Counted from the first letter of the stretch, positions 47,901 to 59,632 are shown. The stretch: 64,000 nt of DNA from Lytechinus variegatus (GCF_018143015.1 NC_054749.1:36048000-36111999), one strand, 5' to 3'. A program made the numbers and translations. The notes: generated by a model not told the origin, from the letters alone.

Positions 47901-50900
47901 GAAATGTGTTGCAAAGTACAATGTACACGCGCGATTTGAATATGCTACTTATGAAGCAACAAATAGCTATGTTTGGAATAATTTCAAGGTCAAATGATAT
48001 GGTTTTGAGTTCAAATATTTTATGTTGCTCAAAGTAGACCAAAAGTTTAACATGTCTTTCAAGTTTTAGCTTAAGCTCACCCTTTGTCTTGAAATGACAC
48101 CCATTTGAAAGTCAATGTAAACACCATTTGAATGCCATTTGATTCTAGAAAATTAGCCAATTTACTGTTTTTATTGAATTTTAGGTGTGTTTTCAAGGTC
48201 ATTACCAACAATAAAAACTATTTTTGAAGATATATCCTTTTAATACTAATTATATACTATCATCACAGAAGAGATCAATGTCTTTGGGCTCTTCATTTTT
48301 GAGTTATCACAATTTGAAAAGTGTTGAAAAGCATGTATGTGTCATTAACATCAATTTTAGGGTGTTTACGACCATTTTGGAATGCGCAAATCAGCCCCTA
48401 AACATTCCGGTAGCAAAATTTCTCAAGTAACACTTGAAAATATGGGTAAATGTCTATCAAAACACAGAAATTGGTCCCCTTCCTCGATGGGACGGGAGGT
48501 GATCCGTGACCTTGAACTTGGCATCTTTTGAAAAAAATCCAACTTTGAGGGCGCTCTATGGGAAAACGACACATACTCTTGGGTCAATTTTTTGTAATTC
48601 TGTTGAGTATCTGAAAGTCCATAAATGTGCATAATATTTGGTTCTAAGCTAATTTAGTTTTGGATTTATGAGCCTCCAAACATGCTTCTGAAATCATTGA
48701 CACGGATGCTTAACGCCATTTTCGGTGACCTCGTGTGCGAAATCCGGTTGACAGGTCCGCACTACAGTATACTCTGCATGTTTAGACCAAAAAGTTCTTC
48801 CAATTTACTTAAAATGAAGACTGTAATCAATCAAACTTTGCTGCAGTAGTCAATCAAAAATAGGCAATTTTATTTAAAATAATTTTGTTGTGTGCGCATT
48901 GGTTGCTATGGGAGGCCGTATCTTAGCAACCATTTGACCTTGGGGCAAAATATTTCAGATTTTTCCGTCAGACACTTGGGGCAACATTTGGTGCGAGTTT
49001 AAAGAAAATCGAAGAGGGTCGGGTGACAAGCATTGGTTGATTTGACATGGATTGACCCAGATCTACAAGAAATTCAAGAATAGAGACATATTTTGATTAT
49101 TCGTGATAACTTTGAAGTGTGGAGTTTTATAAATTTACTATAATTTTGATGATGTTTTACTCTACAAAAGAATCTGCAATGTAATTGTTTGGCTGTAATT
49201 TTTGATATATTTTGTGTGTGGATCTTTTGAATAAACACATGATTTTATTCATTATTGATCCTTGATGCAGGATATAACTGAATTTTTGACCAGCCACCCT
49301 GATATGGGAGAAATGGAAAATGCTGTTCTATTGGTAAGTCTTCCTCCCCCTCCTCCTCCTTCTTCATCTTCTTCTTCTCCTCCTCCTCCTTCTTCTTCTC
49401 CTTCTCCTCCTCTTCCTTCTTCTTTGTTTCCCACCCCTCCTCCTCCTTGGTTTCCATTACATTTGATCTGACAGCTATTGTTGTTATGGAAAATCTGCTC
49501 ATTTAGCCAAATATGAAACCTAACCTCCAAACCTAAATAAACCCTAACCTTCACCTTAATCTAAACCAGAAAACTCTATTACAATCCTAACTCTAACCCT
49601 ATGCCCTCTGAGATATTAAGACTGGACACCTGAGCAAATGTCATATCACCCCTCCTTATCCCTCTATTTTGTCCCTCTTTCTCTCCCCCCTCTCATTGTT
49701 TGACATGTTTAAGTTATCTGACATTGCAATGGTGAAGAGTGTTATATGACATTGCAATGGTGAAGGCAGAATTGTTTTGTCTATGTGCAAGCAACAGTCC
49801 ATCTATTTGTTTGGTTCAAATTTAAAACATTCTGCTTCTCAGATTCTGTTGTTGTTTTAAGTTGTAATGATTGTAATCACTGTGTTCAAACTCCCTCTTT
49901 TGGTCATTAGGCTATTAATGACTTATATAAACAGAAGATGATATCTAGTGATGACCGATCCAGACTCCTGTACCATCCTGTAGAGCAAACATCTCGCCAT
50001 CACCAGCCGTCATCAGTAGGAAGCTTCCTTTATCCAGGGATACCTCTCTATACTTTGCTTGCAGACATCCTAAATCAGTGGATGGATTATGGGTAAGTTT
50101 TTAACTATCTAATGAAAGACTGATTGATGTCTCTGTAGGACTTTACTTTGAAGACAAATTGCATCCAAAATATTTTAATCAAATCAATACAGTAAATTCA
50201 AAGAAACAAACAAGAACCCAACAACATGAATTTTACTATTATTACTCATTATTTGTTAGTGAGGAGAAAAGCCAACTGAATCACTGTGAACTGTGGGTCT
50301 CACTCCTTACTCTTATCCTACTCTTATATGAAAGGCGCAGTGGGTTCTTAAATGCAAAAATGGTGACATTATGATACTCTATAAAAGATCTCAAGGGACT
50401 TGAAAAATGAATGAAAATTATGTTTAAATGTGCAACAGAGTGATGCCTATAAATAGGCCATAGGCTCATATTTTATTTCAGAATTTTCACAGTAAATAAA
50501 CAATCAATTTATACATTAGTGTGAGTAAGCAAACACATACTTTTTTAGTAAAATCAATTTACATTTACTTATTTGAGTCTTGTCCATCTATTAAGAAAAA
50601 AATATATTAATTTGGCTAACAGTTCCTATCTTTCTTTCTAAGTTAATGTAAATTATTTCAAGGGCAGAATACTCTATCATTAGACATGTCACAATACAAA
50701 TGGCATATGTTGGCTCTTGCCTAGTGTATGGATAACAAAGCCTTCTTTTTACCAGTATCGTAGTGCAACTTTTTTAAAACTATTTTTTTTCTCTCCCATA
50801 GAGTATGTTATGCCAAGGATCTGATTACATATGAGTGTCTGGATGAAGCAGAAGGCATTGATAAGAGGTGAGGGATTTTCAAGTTTTCATTCAGTATGTT

Positions 50901-53900
50901 CTTCTAAATCATTGTAGAAGTGTTGTGGCTCAATGGATAAGTCTTCAGACTTTGAACTGCAAGGTCCGCGGTTCAAATCCTAGTGCAGCACTGGCGACCT
51001 TTGGCGAGGCGTTTATCTACATCTGCCACTCTCGACCCAGGTGTAGTAAATGGGTACCCAGTAGGAAGGAATTCCTTGAATGCGTGATGCGCCCGATCAG
51101 GGTAGCAGTGCTAAAGCCGGGGTAATAGTATGCAGTGCCTAGAAACATTTGTATTAAGCGCTATATAAATGTTGCATCTTATTATTTTGGTAGTCCATTT
51201 CTCGTGATGATGCAGATGTTTGTTATACTATAGTGATGGTAATTAAAGATGGTGGTGATGCAGCCGCTGATGATTGTAGGAGCAATGATCATTATTTTGT
51301 TGATGATTATGATGGTTCTTGAACTCTTGATCGGTTATGGTGGTGATGGTAATGATTGAAGTACATAATAATGGTTATGATGTTGATAATAATTGTAAAC
51401 TTTATTTCAATCAGATTATGATGTTGCTGATAACTGTTGCTAATTTCAATGATGACAATGGTATAATTAGGAGCTGCGTTGATGGTGTATAATGTGCAAT
51501 GTTCATTTTTAATGAAGTCAGATCTTTCTTTTTTTCCCTTTTTTTAACTAAAGGAAAATGGTTCTGGACAATGTGACATGTCACATGATGGGAATCAGAG
51601 GATCATGGGAAGGGTTGCAAGATGACGAGAAGAAACACAAGATAAGCCAGTTGTTTAAGGTAAGGAAATGATACAACAAGGAATGAGGGTTTCGGTGATT
51701 TCAAACCCTAGCCGCGTCAGACCAAAAGATGTTTTGAAAAAGATGGGAGTTGCTGCTACCTTGTTTAGCAATTCAAGGGATAGAGCTACGTTGATCTGGC
51801 GCTGCTTGGTGGCTGCCCAGGCTTACGATCAATTGGGCAAGAAGAATTTTTGAAGATTTCCTATTTCAGATTTTGTTACGAACCATGAAATTTGTTTTTT
51901 CTTCATGTGCATCTGGTCTACAAGGAATTAGTTTATTTCTCAAATAGTCTACTACCACATGGGCTAATATATTCTACTGTCATTTTTTTCGTTCATCGTT
52001 TGGTCTACGCTACACTTGGTCTAAGTAAGACTCTCACAGTCTAATTCTCATTCAGTCCAATGCCCAGTTTGTTTATTTACACTTTGTCTACTTGTAGATT
52101 TATCTACTCTGTCAAATGAAAATTTGGTTCATATACATTTCATTTGACCATATAGATTAAGTATTAGACCAAGTGGATAATAAACGTAATTATAGTTAAT
52201 TCTTACCTTATAAAAATAGTTTTACTCCCTGGTGCTTATATCATTTGCAATGATAATTTATGTTTTGTTTCAGATTTTTGTTTGGGTCTGGTCTGAGTTA
52301 ATGGCATTATTATGGGCGTGCATTTTAGGACAGTATGTCTGTGTGTTTTTCTCCTTTTAAATGTATAATAATTATATTTCTTAACTTATGATATTTTAAG
52401 ATACTCTTTAATATGATGTGTATTCAATTTTAATATATGAAATTGTCAATCTTTGTAAGATATGAAATTTATTATTGTCAACCATTTTTATTTGTACATA
52501 ATCCAACCTTGTATACCATGTATACAGTTGCAATAAAGATTGAATTGAATTGAACTTGAAAGGAGAGAAAAAGGTAAATGGGCAAAATAGTAATTAGACA
52601 AACTGGTTTTAGATGAAGTAGGATTATACCATGTGTGATAAGACCAAGCAGAAGATAGAACAGGTTTAGATCAATCAGCAATTTACTGTAGAGTAACATA
52701 ATGTGGTTCATCCAGATTAAGACTGGATAACTAGAGTGGAACTCCCTTCTGGTGACTTGAACTGCCTCTGAGATAATCACCCAGCTCAGTCAATAGAGCT
52801 GTGTGAAACTCACATCAGTAGGACCCATCCCCTGATAGAATCTCCAATTTAAGTTAAGTTTTGCATGTTTTCTTTTCTCTCTGCGTTTAGGACATTGGTA
52901 AGAGAGGACTTCTTGACTTGATTGGTGTGAGAAGAACAGTCGGAACAGAAGATACATTCCCACCAACAAGAGATATCTTAGAAAAAAGTTTCAGGGAACA
53001 AAATAAGTTAGTATCTGCCCCCTTTCTATGTATTTACTTGAATTACTGTTGAATTAGATGAATAGTTACCTTTATTCAATGAACATACATGATACTTAAC
53101 CCTATCTAGGCCGGGGGGGGGCCTCGGAGGCCCCCCCCTCAACGAATCGCGCGATATTTTCGCTGTGCGAAATTTTTTGACCGCGCCGCTCGCTGACTTT
53201 TTACTTTCAAGTCTTGCGCAACTTTTGAGACCAATTTTGCATCACCCGGGTACGTGGTTCCGAAATTACGCAACATTATGTAAGTGCATGTCAGACCGAA
53301 AATTGCTCAAAAACGTGATTTCGTGTACAAAGTCAATGCAAATTGTGTTTTCAACCAAAATTCATAAATGTATGATTATTTATTGTTTTTCTAGTCTAAA
53401 TGTATTCATTTTATGCTTTTTATGATCACAGAAGAGTCCCCAACAAATTTCATTGAAAAAACAATGAAAAACAAAAGGTCCAAAAAACAAAGAAATACAT
53501 AAGAAATTGCAAAAAACAATATAATACATAAGAAAATGATTCGATATCACAATTTTTTTCATGTACGCTTGCTAAGGACACCACAAAGAGTTTCTATACC
53601 AAAAATTAGTACATTTAGAGCTTTATTTAGGGAGTTAGAGGGAAAAGTATGATTTCGCATACTAATTACGCATAAATTAGCATAATCACTTAATAGCGAT
53701 TCGCATGAAATAAATTACTATACAATCTTGTAGATTATGCCCCAGGCAACCCGCGTGCCAATTTTCGGCGCGATCGCGCGGTCGACGGCCGAGATCTTAG
53801 GGGGGGCCTGGGAGGCCCCCCCCCCGGCCATAGGAACTCCCAAAATACCCCGGCCTAGATAGGGTTAAAGGGGGGGGGGGGGGGTCATTATCAACATAAT

Positions 53901-56900
53901 TTGGAGTTTGCAATCACAGAATATCTGTTAACTTTGTCACCAACCCTCAATGTAACATTGATAGGGGGCAATAAAAAAAATCATTTGATAGTGTCTCTTG
54001 TCACCGCAACTCTTTTATTTCTCATCCAACACAATAATATGTTTTTATAATGATCTCCTGAGCAATATAGTTCTGAAGTTTGACATCATCAGTTTTCTCT
54101 TTGTGCATTTTAGCATTTTCATTAATATATTTCAGTAGAACATGGTGGAAAACCTCAATATACTGAATTTGAATTCATGATGGCACCAAGTGTGAACAAG
54201 AGAATACCTAATAATTCCTATTGAAATCATTGTAAATTGACATAGTTCATGTAAACCAGGCCAGTTTGCATGAATTTAAATTGGGCAAAGTGACATGAAT
54301 TTTGAATTGTAAATCAGGATATTACAAACATTTACAAAACAAAGATCTTGTCATTTTTCTATTTTTTGTCATCAGAGGGAGTAGTAAGTTAACAGTTGGA
54401 GCGAGGGCGCTAGACAAACATTGCCATCGAGATCAGTCGAATAACTGGTGGGGACGACCAAAAGGAAGTGAGTAAATATGTTGATTGTCATATTGAAAAT
54501 GTTTCCGTCCTTCAATAGATGGTGGCTGGACACATAATATTTGAAATGAATGTAACAAAATTACCCTTCAAGACTTTGTACGTGTGAATAAATATATGTG
54601 CTTATTGATTCCGGAATAAAGTAATTGCTCAGAAATTAGCAAAGTAAGCAAGGCATTTTATTAGGTTGAACCTGGATCCCCACTCGTGCTAATGTGTGTT
54701 AGTAAATTTTAGCATACCCATATTTCAGTCTAGATTCTACTGTTTCCATGATTTAGTTTAAAGGTCAGGTCCACCCCAGAAAAATGTTGATTTGAATCAA
54801 TAAAGAAAAATCAGACAAGCACAATGCTGAAATTTTCACCAAAATCGGATGTAAAATAAGAAAGTTATGACATTTCAAAGTTTTGCTTATTTTCAACAAA
54901 ATAGTTATATGAATGAGCCAGTTACATCCAAATGAGAGTCGATGATGTCACTCACTGTTTCTTTTGTTTTTTATTGTTTGAATTATACAATATTTCAATT
55001 TTTACGAATTTGATGATTAGGACCTCCTTGCCTGAAGCACAAAATGTTAAAATAATGGAATTCCATGAGTTCAGGGAGGAATGAAACTTCATTTCACATG
55101 ACAATGACGAGAAAATAAAAATATTTCATATTTCATATAATAAATTACAAAAGAAATAGTGAGTGAGTGATGTCATCAACTCTCTCATTTGGATGTAACT
55201 GGCTCGTTCATATAACTATTTTGTTGAAAATAAGCGAAACTTTAAAATGCCATAACTTTCTTATTTTACATCCGATTTTGATGAAATTTTCAGTGTTATG
55301 CTTGTTGAATTTTTCTCTTTTTATTCAAATCAAGTTTTTTTGGGGTGGACTTGTCCTTTTAGATTACCTGAGCTAAATGTTGTGAAATACATTAGTGATT
55401 TAGAAGGGTTTTTTTTTAAGTCATCAATCACTTTGGGGTTTTGTTTTAGTTGGCTTTAATTCCTGTGGGTTCATTTCTATTGATGTAATACCCACATCTA
55501 TTGATGCTGGAATAGAACATTTTATTGAAATCTCCTTTAATTATTTGTCATTTTTTTGTCTCACCTGCGAAGCAGAGTGAGACTATAGGCGCCGCTTTTC
55601 CGACGGCGGCGGCGGCGGCGTCAACATCAAATCTTAACCTGAGGTTAAGTTTTTGAAATGACATCATAACTTAGAAAGTATATGGACCTAGTTCATGAAA
55701 CTTGGCCATAAGGTTAATCAAGTATTACTGAACATCCTATTAAAGTTTCATGTCACATGACCAAGGTCAAAGGTCATTTAGGGTCAATGAACTTAGACCA
55801 TGTTGGAGGAATCAACATCGAAATCTTAACCTGAGGTTAAGTTTTTGAAATGTCATCATAACTTAGAAAATATATGGACCTAGTTCATGAAACTTACACA
55901 TAAGGTTAATCAAGTATCACTGCACTGAACATCCTGCATGAGTTTCACGTCACATGACCAAGGTCAAAGGTCATTTAGGGTCAATAAACTTTGGCCGAAT
56001 TGGGGATATCTGTTGAATTCCCATCATAACTTTAAAAGTTTATGGATCTGATTCATGAAACTTGGACATAATAGTAATCAAGCATCACTGAATATTTTGT
56101 GCAAGTTTCAGGTCTCATGATTAAGGTCAAAGGTCATTTAGGGTCAATGAACTTTGGCCGAACCGGGGGTATCTGTTGAATTACCATCATAACTTTGAAA
56201 GTTTATTAGTCTAGTTCACTAAACTTGGACATATGAGTAATCAAATATCACTGAACATCCTGTGCGCATTTCAGGTCACATGACCAAGGTCAAAGGTCAA
56301 TGAACTTTGGCCGAATTGGGTGTATCTGTTGAATTACCATCAAAACTTTGAAAGTTTATGGATCTGATTCATGAAACTTGTACATAAGAGTAATCAAGTA
56401 TCACTGAACATCCTGTTCGAGTTTCAGGTCACATGATCAAGGTCAAAGGTCATGTAAGGTCAATGAACTTTGGCCATGTTGAGGTTTTTTGTTGAATAAC
56501 CATCATATCTCTGTAAGTTTATTGGTCTCGTTCATAAAAAGTGGACATAAGAGTAACCATGTATCACTGAACATCTTGTGCGAGTTAGAGTAGTATTCAA
56601 AGTCAGCACTACTGCTATATTGAACCGCGTGATGCAAGTGAGATGGCCAGAGGCATTCCACTTGTTTTTTTAAGTCATCAATCACTTTGGGTTTTTTTTA
56701 GTTGGCTTTAATTCCTGTGGGTTCATTTCTATTGATGTAATACCCACATCTATTAATGCTGGAATAGAACATTTTATTAAAATCTCCTTTAATTATTTGT
56801 CATTTTTTTATAAATGGTAGGTTTTCCCTATACAACATTATACCATCTTATTATTTATATATCTTTGTAGTGCAGAGCAATGTTATACATAGCACTGTTC

Positions 56901-58150
56901 TCTCAGCTTTTCACCAGGAGCCATGCTTTTAGCATTATTATGTATATTTTTTCTTCTTGTGCCCACACAAACAAAATATTGTCTCAACTCGAAATTTGGT
57001 TTTCTCTTAACAATTTGCATATCAAAATTTCAAACCAGAATAAACTGTTCGGTTTTTACAGAAACTATAATGGTGCTCTTAATTGTATTTTTATAATCGT
57101 TAGAAAAGAAATTTTTGCAGCAAAATGCAAACACTGTCTTCCAGTTTTCGACCATATTTTGTCTGAAATAAAATCCTATTATGGTATGGAAAAGTATATA
57201 TAAAACAATCTGAAAGAGAAGAAATTCATAAAAAAGGTTGTCATCTTTTACTTCATTACATGAAGTCTCTCAGATTTTATTCTAATTATCTTGTATGGAT
57301 TTTTTCTTTCCTTTGCACTTTGATTTTGCTTTATTTATACAAATTTTACGACAATTTCATGGAATATTGTATTGTACATATTTGAATTAAGTGTCATATA
57401 CTGTCTCAATTATTTAGTTATGTATTGTCGAAAAATATGTATTATAGTGATTTCAATAAAGGAACCTTGTGGAAGGGTTACAAAGAAAGAAAAAAAAATG
57501 CTTTAAGCAGGGAACCCTCCTTTACCAGAAGGAGTGTTGGCTCAGTTGGTAGAGAGTTGGTCTCACAACCGGGAGGTTGGGAGTTCAAACCTCGGCCGTG
57601 TCAGACCAAAAGATGTTAAAGATGGGAGCTGCTGCTCCCCTGTTTGGTGTTCAACAATTAAAGGGATAGAGCCTCGTCAATCTGGCGCTGGACAACAGCT
57701 GCCGGGCCCACAATCAATTGCTGATGTGGAGCGTTGTGGCCCAGTGGATTAGTCTCCGGACTCTGAAACAGAGGGTCGTGGGTTCGAATCCCAACCATGG
57801 CGTAATTTCCTTCAGCAAGAACTTGATCCACAATGTGCTGCACTCAACCCAGGTGAGGTAAATGGGTACCTGGCAGGAATTTATTCCTTGCAACGCAGCG
57901 CGCGTAACAGCTGCACTGCTAAAGCCAGGGTAATTTTGCTGCATATACTGTAGAGCGCTTAGAGATTTCTGACAAAGAAAGTATTAAGCGCTATATATGC
58001 AAGTATAATTATAATTATTTCAAACAGTAACATATGGATTTTCCTTTTTTTTCTCTTCTTGAAGGTGAGGAATCTAAGAATGAAAATGCTGAGCGTGTTT
58101 TGAGGAAGATTCTCAATGAGGTTGGATGGCTTAATATTCATCAGTTGCCA
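44944..58150 (+). CDS. Unrecognised conserved-looking protein, 3' end not found
   Basis: Eight exons join in frame with GT-AG junctions: 44944-44958, 49271-49333, 49911-50092, 50802-50867, 51554-51659, 52891-53006, 54376-54467 and 58065-58150. They give 242 codons without a stop. The first exon encodes only MIGGE; this start is the ATG just before a clean donor and is less certain than the rest. The product is soluble-looking, without signal peptide or membrane segment. Notable stretches: PGIPLYTLLADILNQWMDYG, VTCHMMGIRGSWEGL, then DKHCHRDQSNNWWGRPKGS followed by KNENAERVLRKILNEVGWLN. The His/Cys/Trp cluster and the helical KN-x-A-x-x-VL pattern look like a conserved core, but I cannot name the family. 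The last exon ends at a GTAAGT donor, so more coding sequence must follow, in the rest of this window or beyond. Confidence 0.85.
45632..49058. mobile_element. Giant 3.4-kb inverted repeat, gene 3 intron 1
   Basis: Ends GGGTCAATCC and GGATTGACCC, flanked by AGAT on both sides (45628-45631, 49059-49062). The arms are about 1.7 kb each and highly similar: a 72-78-aa frame at 47002-47235 plus recurs almost unchanged at 47483-47701 minus. The symmetry centre is near 47400. Each arm contains a direct duplication with a period of about 404 bp (for example GTCTACTTTAAGC at 46661 and 47065). There is no transposase; the frames are short and probably not genes. It behaves like a fold-back DNA transposon. 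Confidence 0.88.
49340..49445. repeat. Polypyrimidine CTT/CCT tract beside an exon
   Basis: About 100 bases of TCC and TTC triplets start seven bases after the exon 2 donor of gene 3. The complementary strand is pure GGA/GAA, giving spurious Glu/Gly/Lys-rich frames. Confidence 0.9.
50917..51190 (+). mobile_element. tRNA-derived SINE, family 1, gene 3 intron 4
   Basis: Head 'tgtggctcaatggataag', B box GGTTCAAATCC, body 'ctctcgacccaggtgtag', 'taaatgggtacccagtagg', 'gcgctatataaatgttgc'. Starts 50 bases after exon 4. Confidence 0.85.
51698..51860 (+). repeat. SINE family 2, headless copy, gene 3 intron 5
   Basis: Starts at the B-box region (TTTCAAACCC) and continues with 'gtcagaccaaaagatgtt', 'gggagttgctgctacc' and 'gatcaattgggcaagaag'. 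The tRNA-like A box is missing. Begins about 40 bases after exon 5. Confidence 0.8.
51930..52200. repeat. Degenerate TGGTCTA repeat
   Basis: Scattered 'ttggtctaa', 'gtctacttgt' and 'agaccaagtggataataa' units in both orientations, related to the repeats at 4880 and 8943. Confidence 0.55.
52265..52560 (+). mobile_element. CR1-like LINE 3' UTR fragment
   Basis: AT-rich stretch ending in 'caataaagattgaattgaat' plus TTGAA units, the same type of 3' terminus as the intact CR1 at 12308-15925. No coding part remains. Confidence 0.6.
53100..53864. mobile_element. piggyBac-like MITE, TTAA flanks, gene 3 intron 6
   Basis: Inverted ends CCCTATCTAGGCCGGGG and CCCCGGCCTAGATAGGG with TTAA at both outer sides (53096-53099 and 53865-53868), the hallmark of piggyBac. 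It starts 93 bases after exon 6. G/C runs lie just inside both ends. 765 bp, no transposase. Confidence 0.85.
54759..55361. mobile_element. Palindromic MITE, GGACAAGTCCACC family
   Basis: Left 'taaaggtcaggtccacccc', right 'ggggtggacttgtccttttag'. The arms include 'ccaaaatcggatgtaaaat' and its inverse. Gene 3 intron 7. Confidence 0.88.
55413..56809. mobile_element. Element with DR1-bearing units between 145-bp direct repeats
   Basis: The core 55558-56664 starts 'gtctcacctgcgaagcagag', has a CGG-repeat patch, then about five diverged units of roughly 115-200 bp. Each unit contains AGGTCAAAGGTCA (55764, 55961, 56124, 56287, 56440). The core is flanked by direct repeats 55413-55557 and 56665-56809 that are nearly identical ('aagtcatcaatcactttggg' to 'ttatttgtcatttttt'). 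Gene 3 intron 7. Confidence 0.8.
56880..57203 (+). pseudogene. Possible LINE ORF remnant
   Basis: A 107-aa frame contains LEIWFSLNNLHIKISNQNK, which resembles the region after the RT catalytic motif in CR1/RTE elements (W-x-x-x-N-x-L-x-x-N-x-x-K). No other RT motif is present. It could be chance; the sequence lies in gene 3 intron 7 and has no splice-ready exon ends. Confidence 0.25.
57531..57722 (+). mobile_element. tRNA-derived SINE, family 2
   Basis: Complete head (GTTGGCTCAGTTGGTAGAG, GAGTTCAAACCTC) and body ('cagaccaaaagatgttaaag', 'gggagctgctgctcccc', 'cacaatcaattgctg'). Directly followed by a family 1 SINE in the same orientation. Confidence 0.88.
57726..58017 (+). mobile_element. tRNA-derived SINE, family 1
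   Basis: Head 'gttgtggcccagtggatta', B box GGTTCGAATCC, body 'tgtgctgcactcaaccc', 'taaatgggtacctggcagg' and tail 'gcgctatatatgcaag'. Ends about 47 bases before exon 8 of gene 3. Confidence 0.9.
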
Positions 58151-58175
58151 GTAAGTATAGAATTGGATTATTAGT

Positions 58176-58807
58176 GTAATGAGCCATAAATCTGAAGAAA
58201 AGTTTAATTGAATTAAAAGAGAAAAATGAAGAAACTGTTACACTGAAAATTTCATTAAAATCTGGAATTGAATAAGAAAGTTATGCCTTTTTGATGTTTT
58301 ACATTGATTAGATGCATGTTATGTTCAGTATGTAAATGAGGTAGCTGATGACATCAGCCGCTTGCTATTTTCCCCATTGTAATGTAAAACATGGTTCATG
58401 CAACCAGAATTCATTCATTGTAGAGTTTACTTATTTTCAAGTATGCAAAAATTAAAATGTACTGTAATTCATGAGACAAAAAAAGAAATCGGTTTAAGGT
58501 TTTATTAGAATATCCACATATCGCAGCCATTTAGACTGAATTGCATTGGATTTACAAAATATAACAATAAAATGATAACATGGTATAGACTTTCATCATT
58601 TTTAAATGATGAGATGTCATCAAGTCTCTCCTTCGTATAATAATTTGTGCTGTGCATATTTATTTCTATTTGTGAAAATAAGCAAGACTAAAACGTCATA
58701 ACTTTTTTCTGATATAACAGATTTTAATGGAATTTTTGGCATTATGTAAGTTTGATTTTTCTCTATTCATTCAAAGCAATATTGATTGGTTGGACTTGAC
58801 TTTTAAA
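58176..58807. mobile_element. Degenerate palindromic MITE, GGACAAGTCCACC family
   Basis: Recognisable by 'ctgaaaatttcattaaaatc', 'taagaaagttatg' and the inverse 'cataacttttttctg', with 'tggacttgacttttaaag' at the right end. The central part resembles the other copies ('gctgatgacatcag'). Confidence 0.65.
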
Positions 58808-59009
58808 GATGGATGCTTGAAATTTGTTAATTGAATCAAGCAGTATATTGAAGAGTTTCATTAGGACTATTTACCCACCAACTACTTAAGCTATATATGA
58901 GTGTGGATCTATGTATTCACATTTATTTGATTGATTAGTAATTTCCAATCAGAAATATCCATCTAGCTCAGCTCCAACAATAATATGTACATAATAATAA
59001 TGTCATATT

Positions 59010-59215
59010 TACCCAGGGTAGCCACTTCAGTTCTGAAAACCGTTTTCTTAACATGCTGTGCTTATCATGATAATGTTATTATTACCCCGACTTTAGCATG
59101 GCTACCTTGATCAGGAATTTGAGCACTTGATAAATTTCATCCTACACGGTACCTATTCACCTCGCGTGGGTTGAGTGCAGCACAATGTGAGAAAATTCAT
59201 CTACAGGTGCCTTGA
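59010..59215 (-). mobile_element. SINE body, reverse orientation
   Basis: Reading the minus strand gives the family 1 body order: 'cattgtgctgcactcaaccc', 'gaggtgaataggtaccgtg', then 'aaagtcggggtaataa'. No B box is recognisable, so it is 5'-truncated. Confidence 0.65.
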
Positions 59216-59446
59216 AAGCAGGCATTTTTAAATGATGAAAGGCTTATAAGTCAGATAAACTTGAAGAATTTTACTTCTTCTGTAGAGCCTTTCATAATTG
59301 CATGTGCCATCCAGAAAGCACTTGCTATAGAGATGCTGAATAGCAGTATTTGAACAAAAAACCTGCAGTTCGGGGGATTTTCTAGATTTACAGCTGAATT
59401 ATAATAATTTTCATAATTCTAATTAGCATAATTGATTCACATTTAC

Positions 59447-59632
59447 CCACATTGTGCTGCACTCGACCCAGGTGAGGTGAATGGGTACCCGGTAGGATTT
59501 ATTCCTTTAATGCTTTAGCGCCTATTAATATGGCGGCTCAGCTATGGCTGGGTAATAATGTGATACCAAGTATCAATGCGCAGTTGAGTATATGCACGGA
59601 GTAACTGCGCTATATAAATGGACATATTATTT
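59447..59632 (+). repeat. SINE body and tail without tRNA head
   Basis: 'cacattgtgctgcactcgac', 'gaggtgaatgggtacccgg', 'agcgcctattaatatggcgg' and 'actgcgctatataaatgg'. Same variant as 24155-24335. Confidence 0.75.

Noticed and set aside
46067-48632. Matching pairs of 68-99-aa frames on opposite strands
   Set aside because: They mirror each other because they lie in the arms of the giant inverted repeat; there are no domains and no splice structure.
49245-49554. Glu/Gly/Lys-rich frames on the minus strand
   Set aside because: They come from the polypurine strand of the CTT/CCT tract beside gene 3 exon 2.
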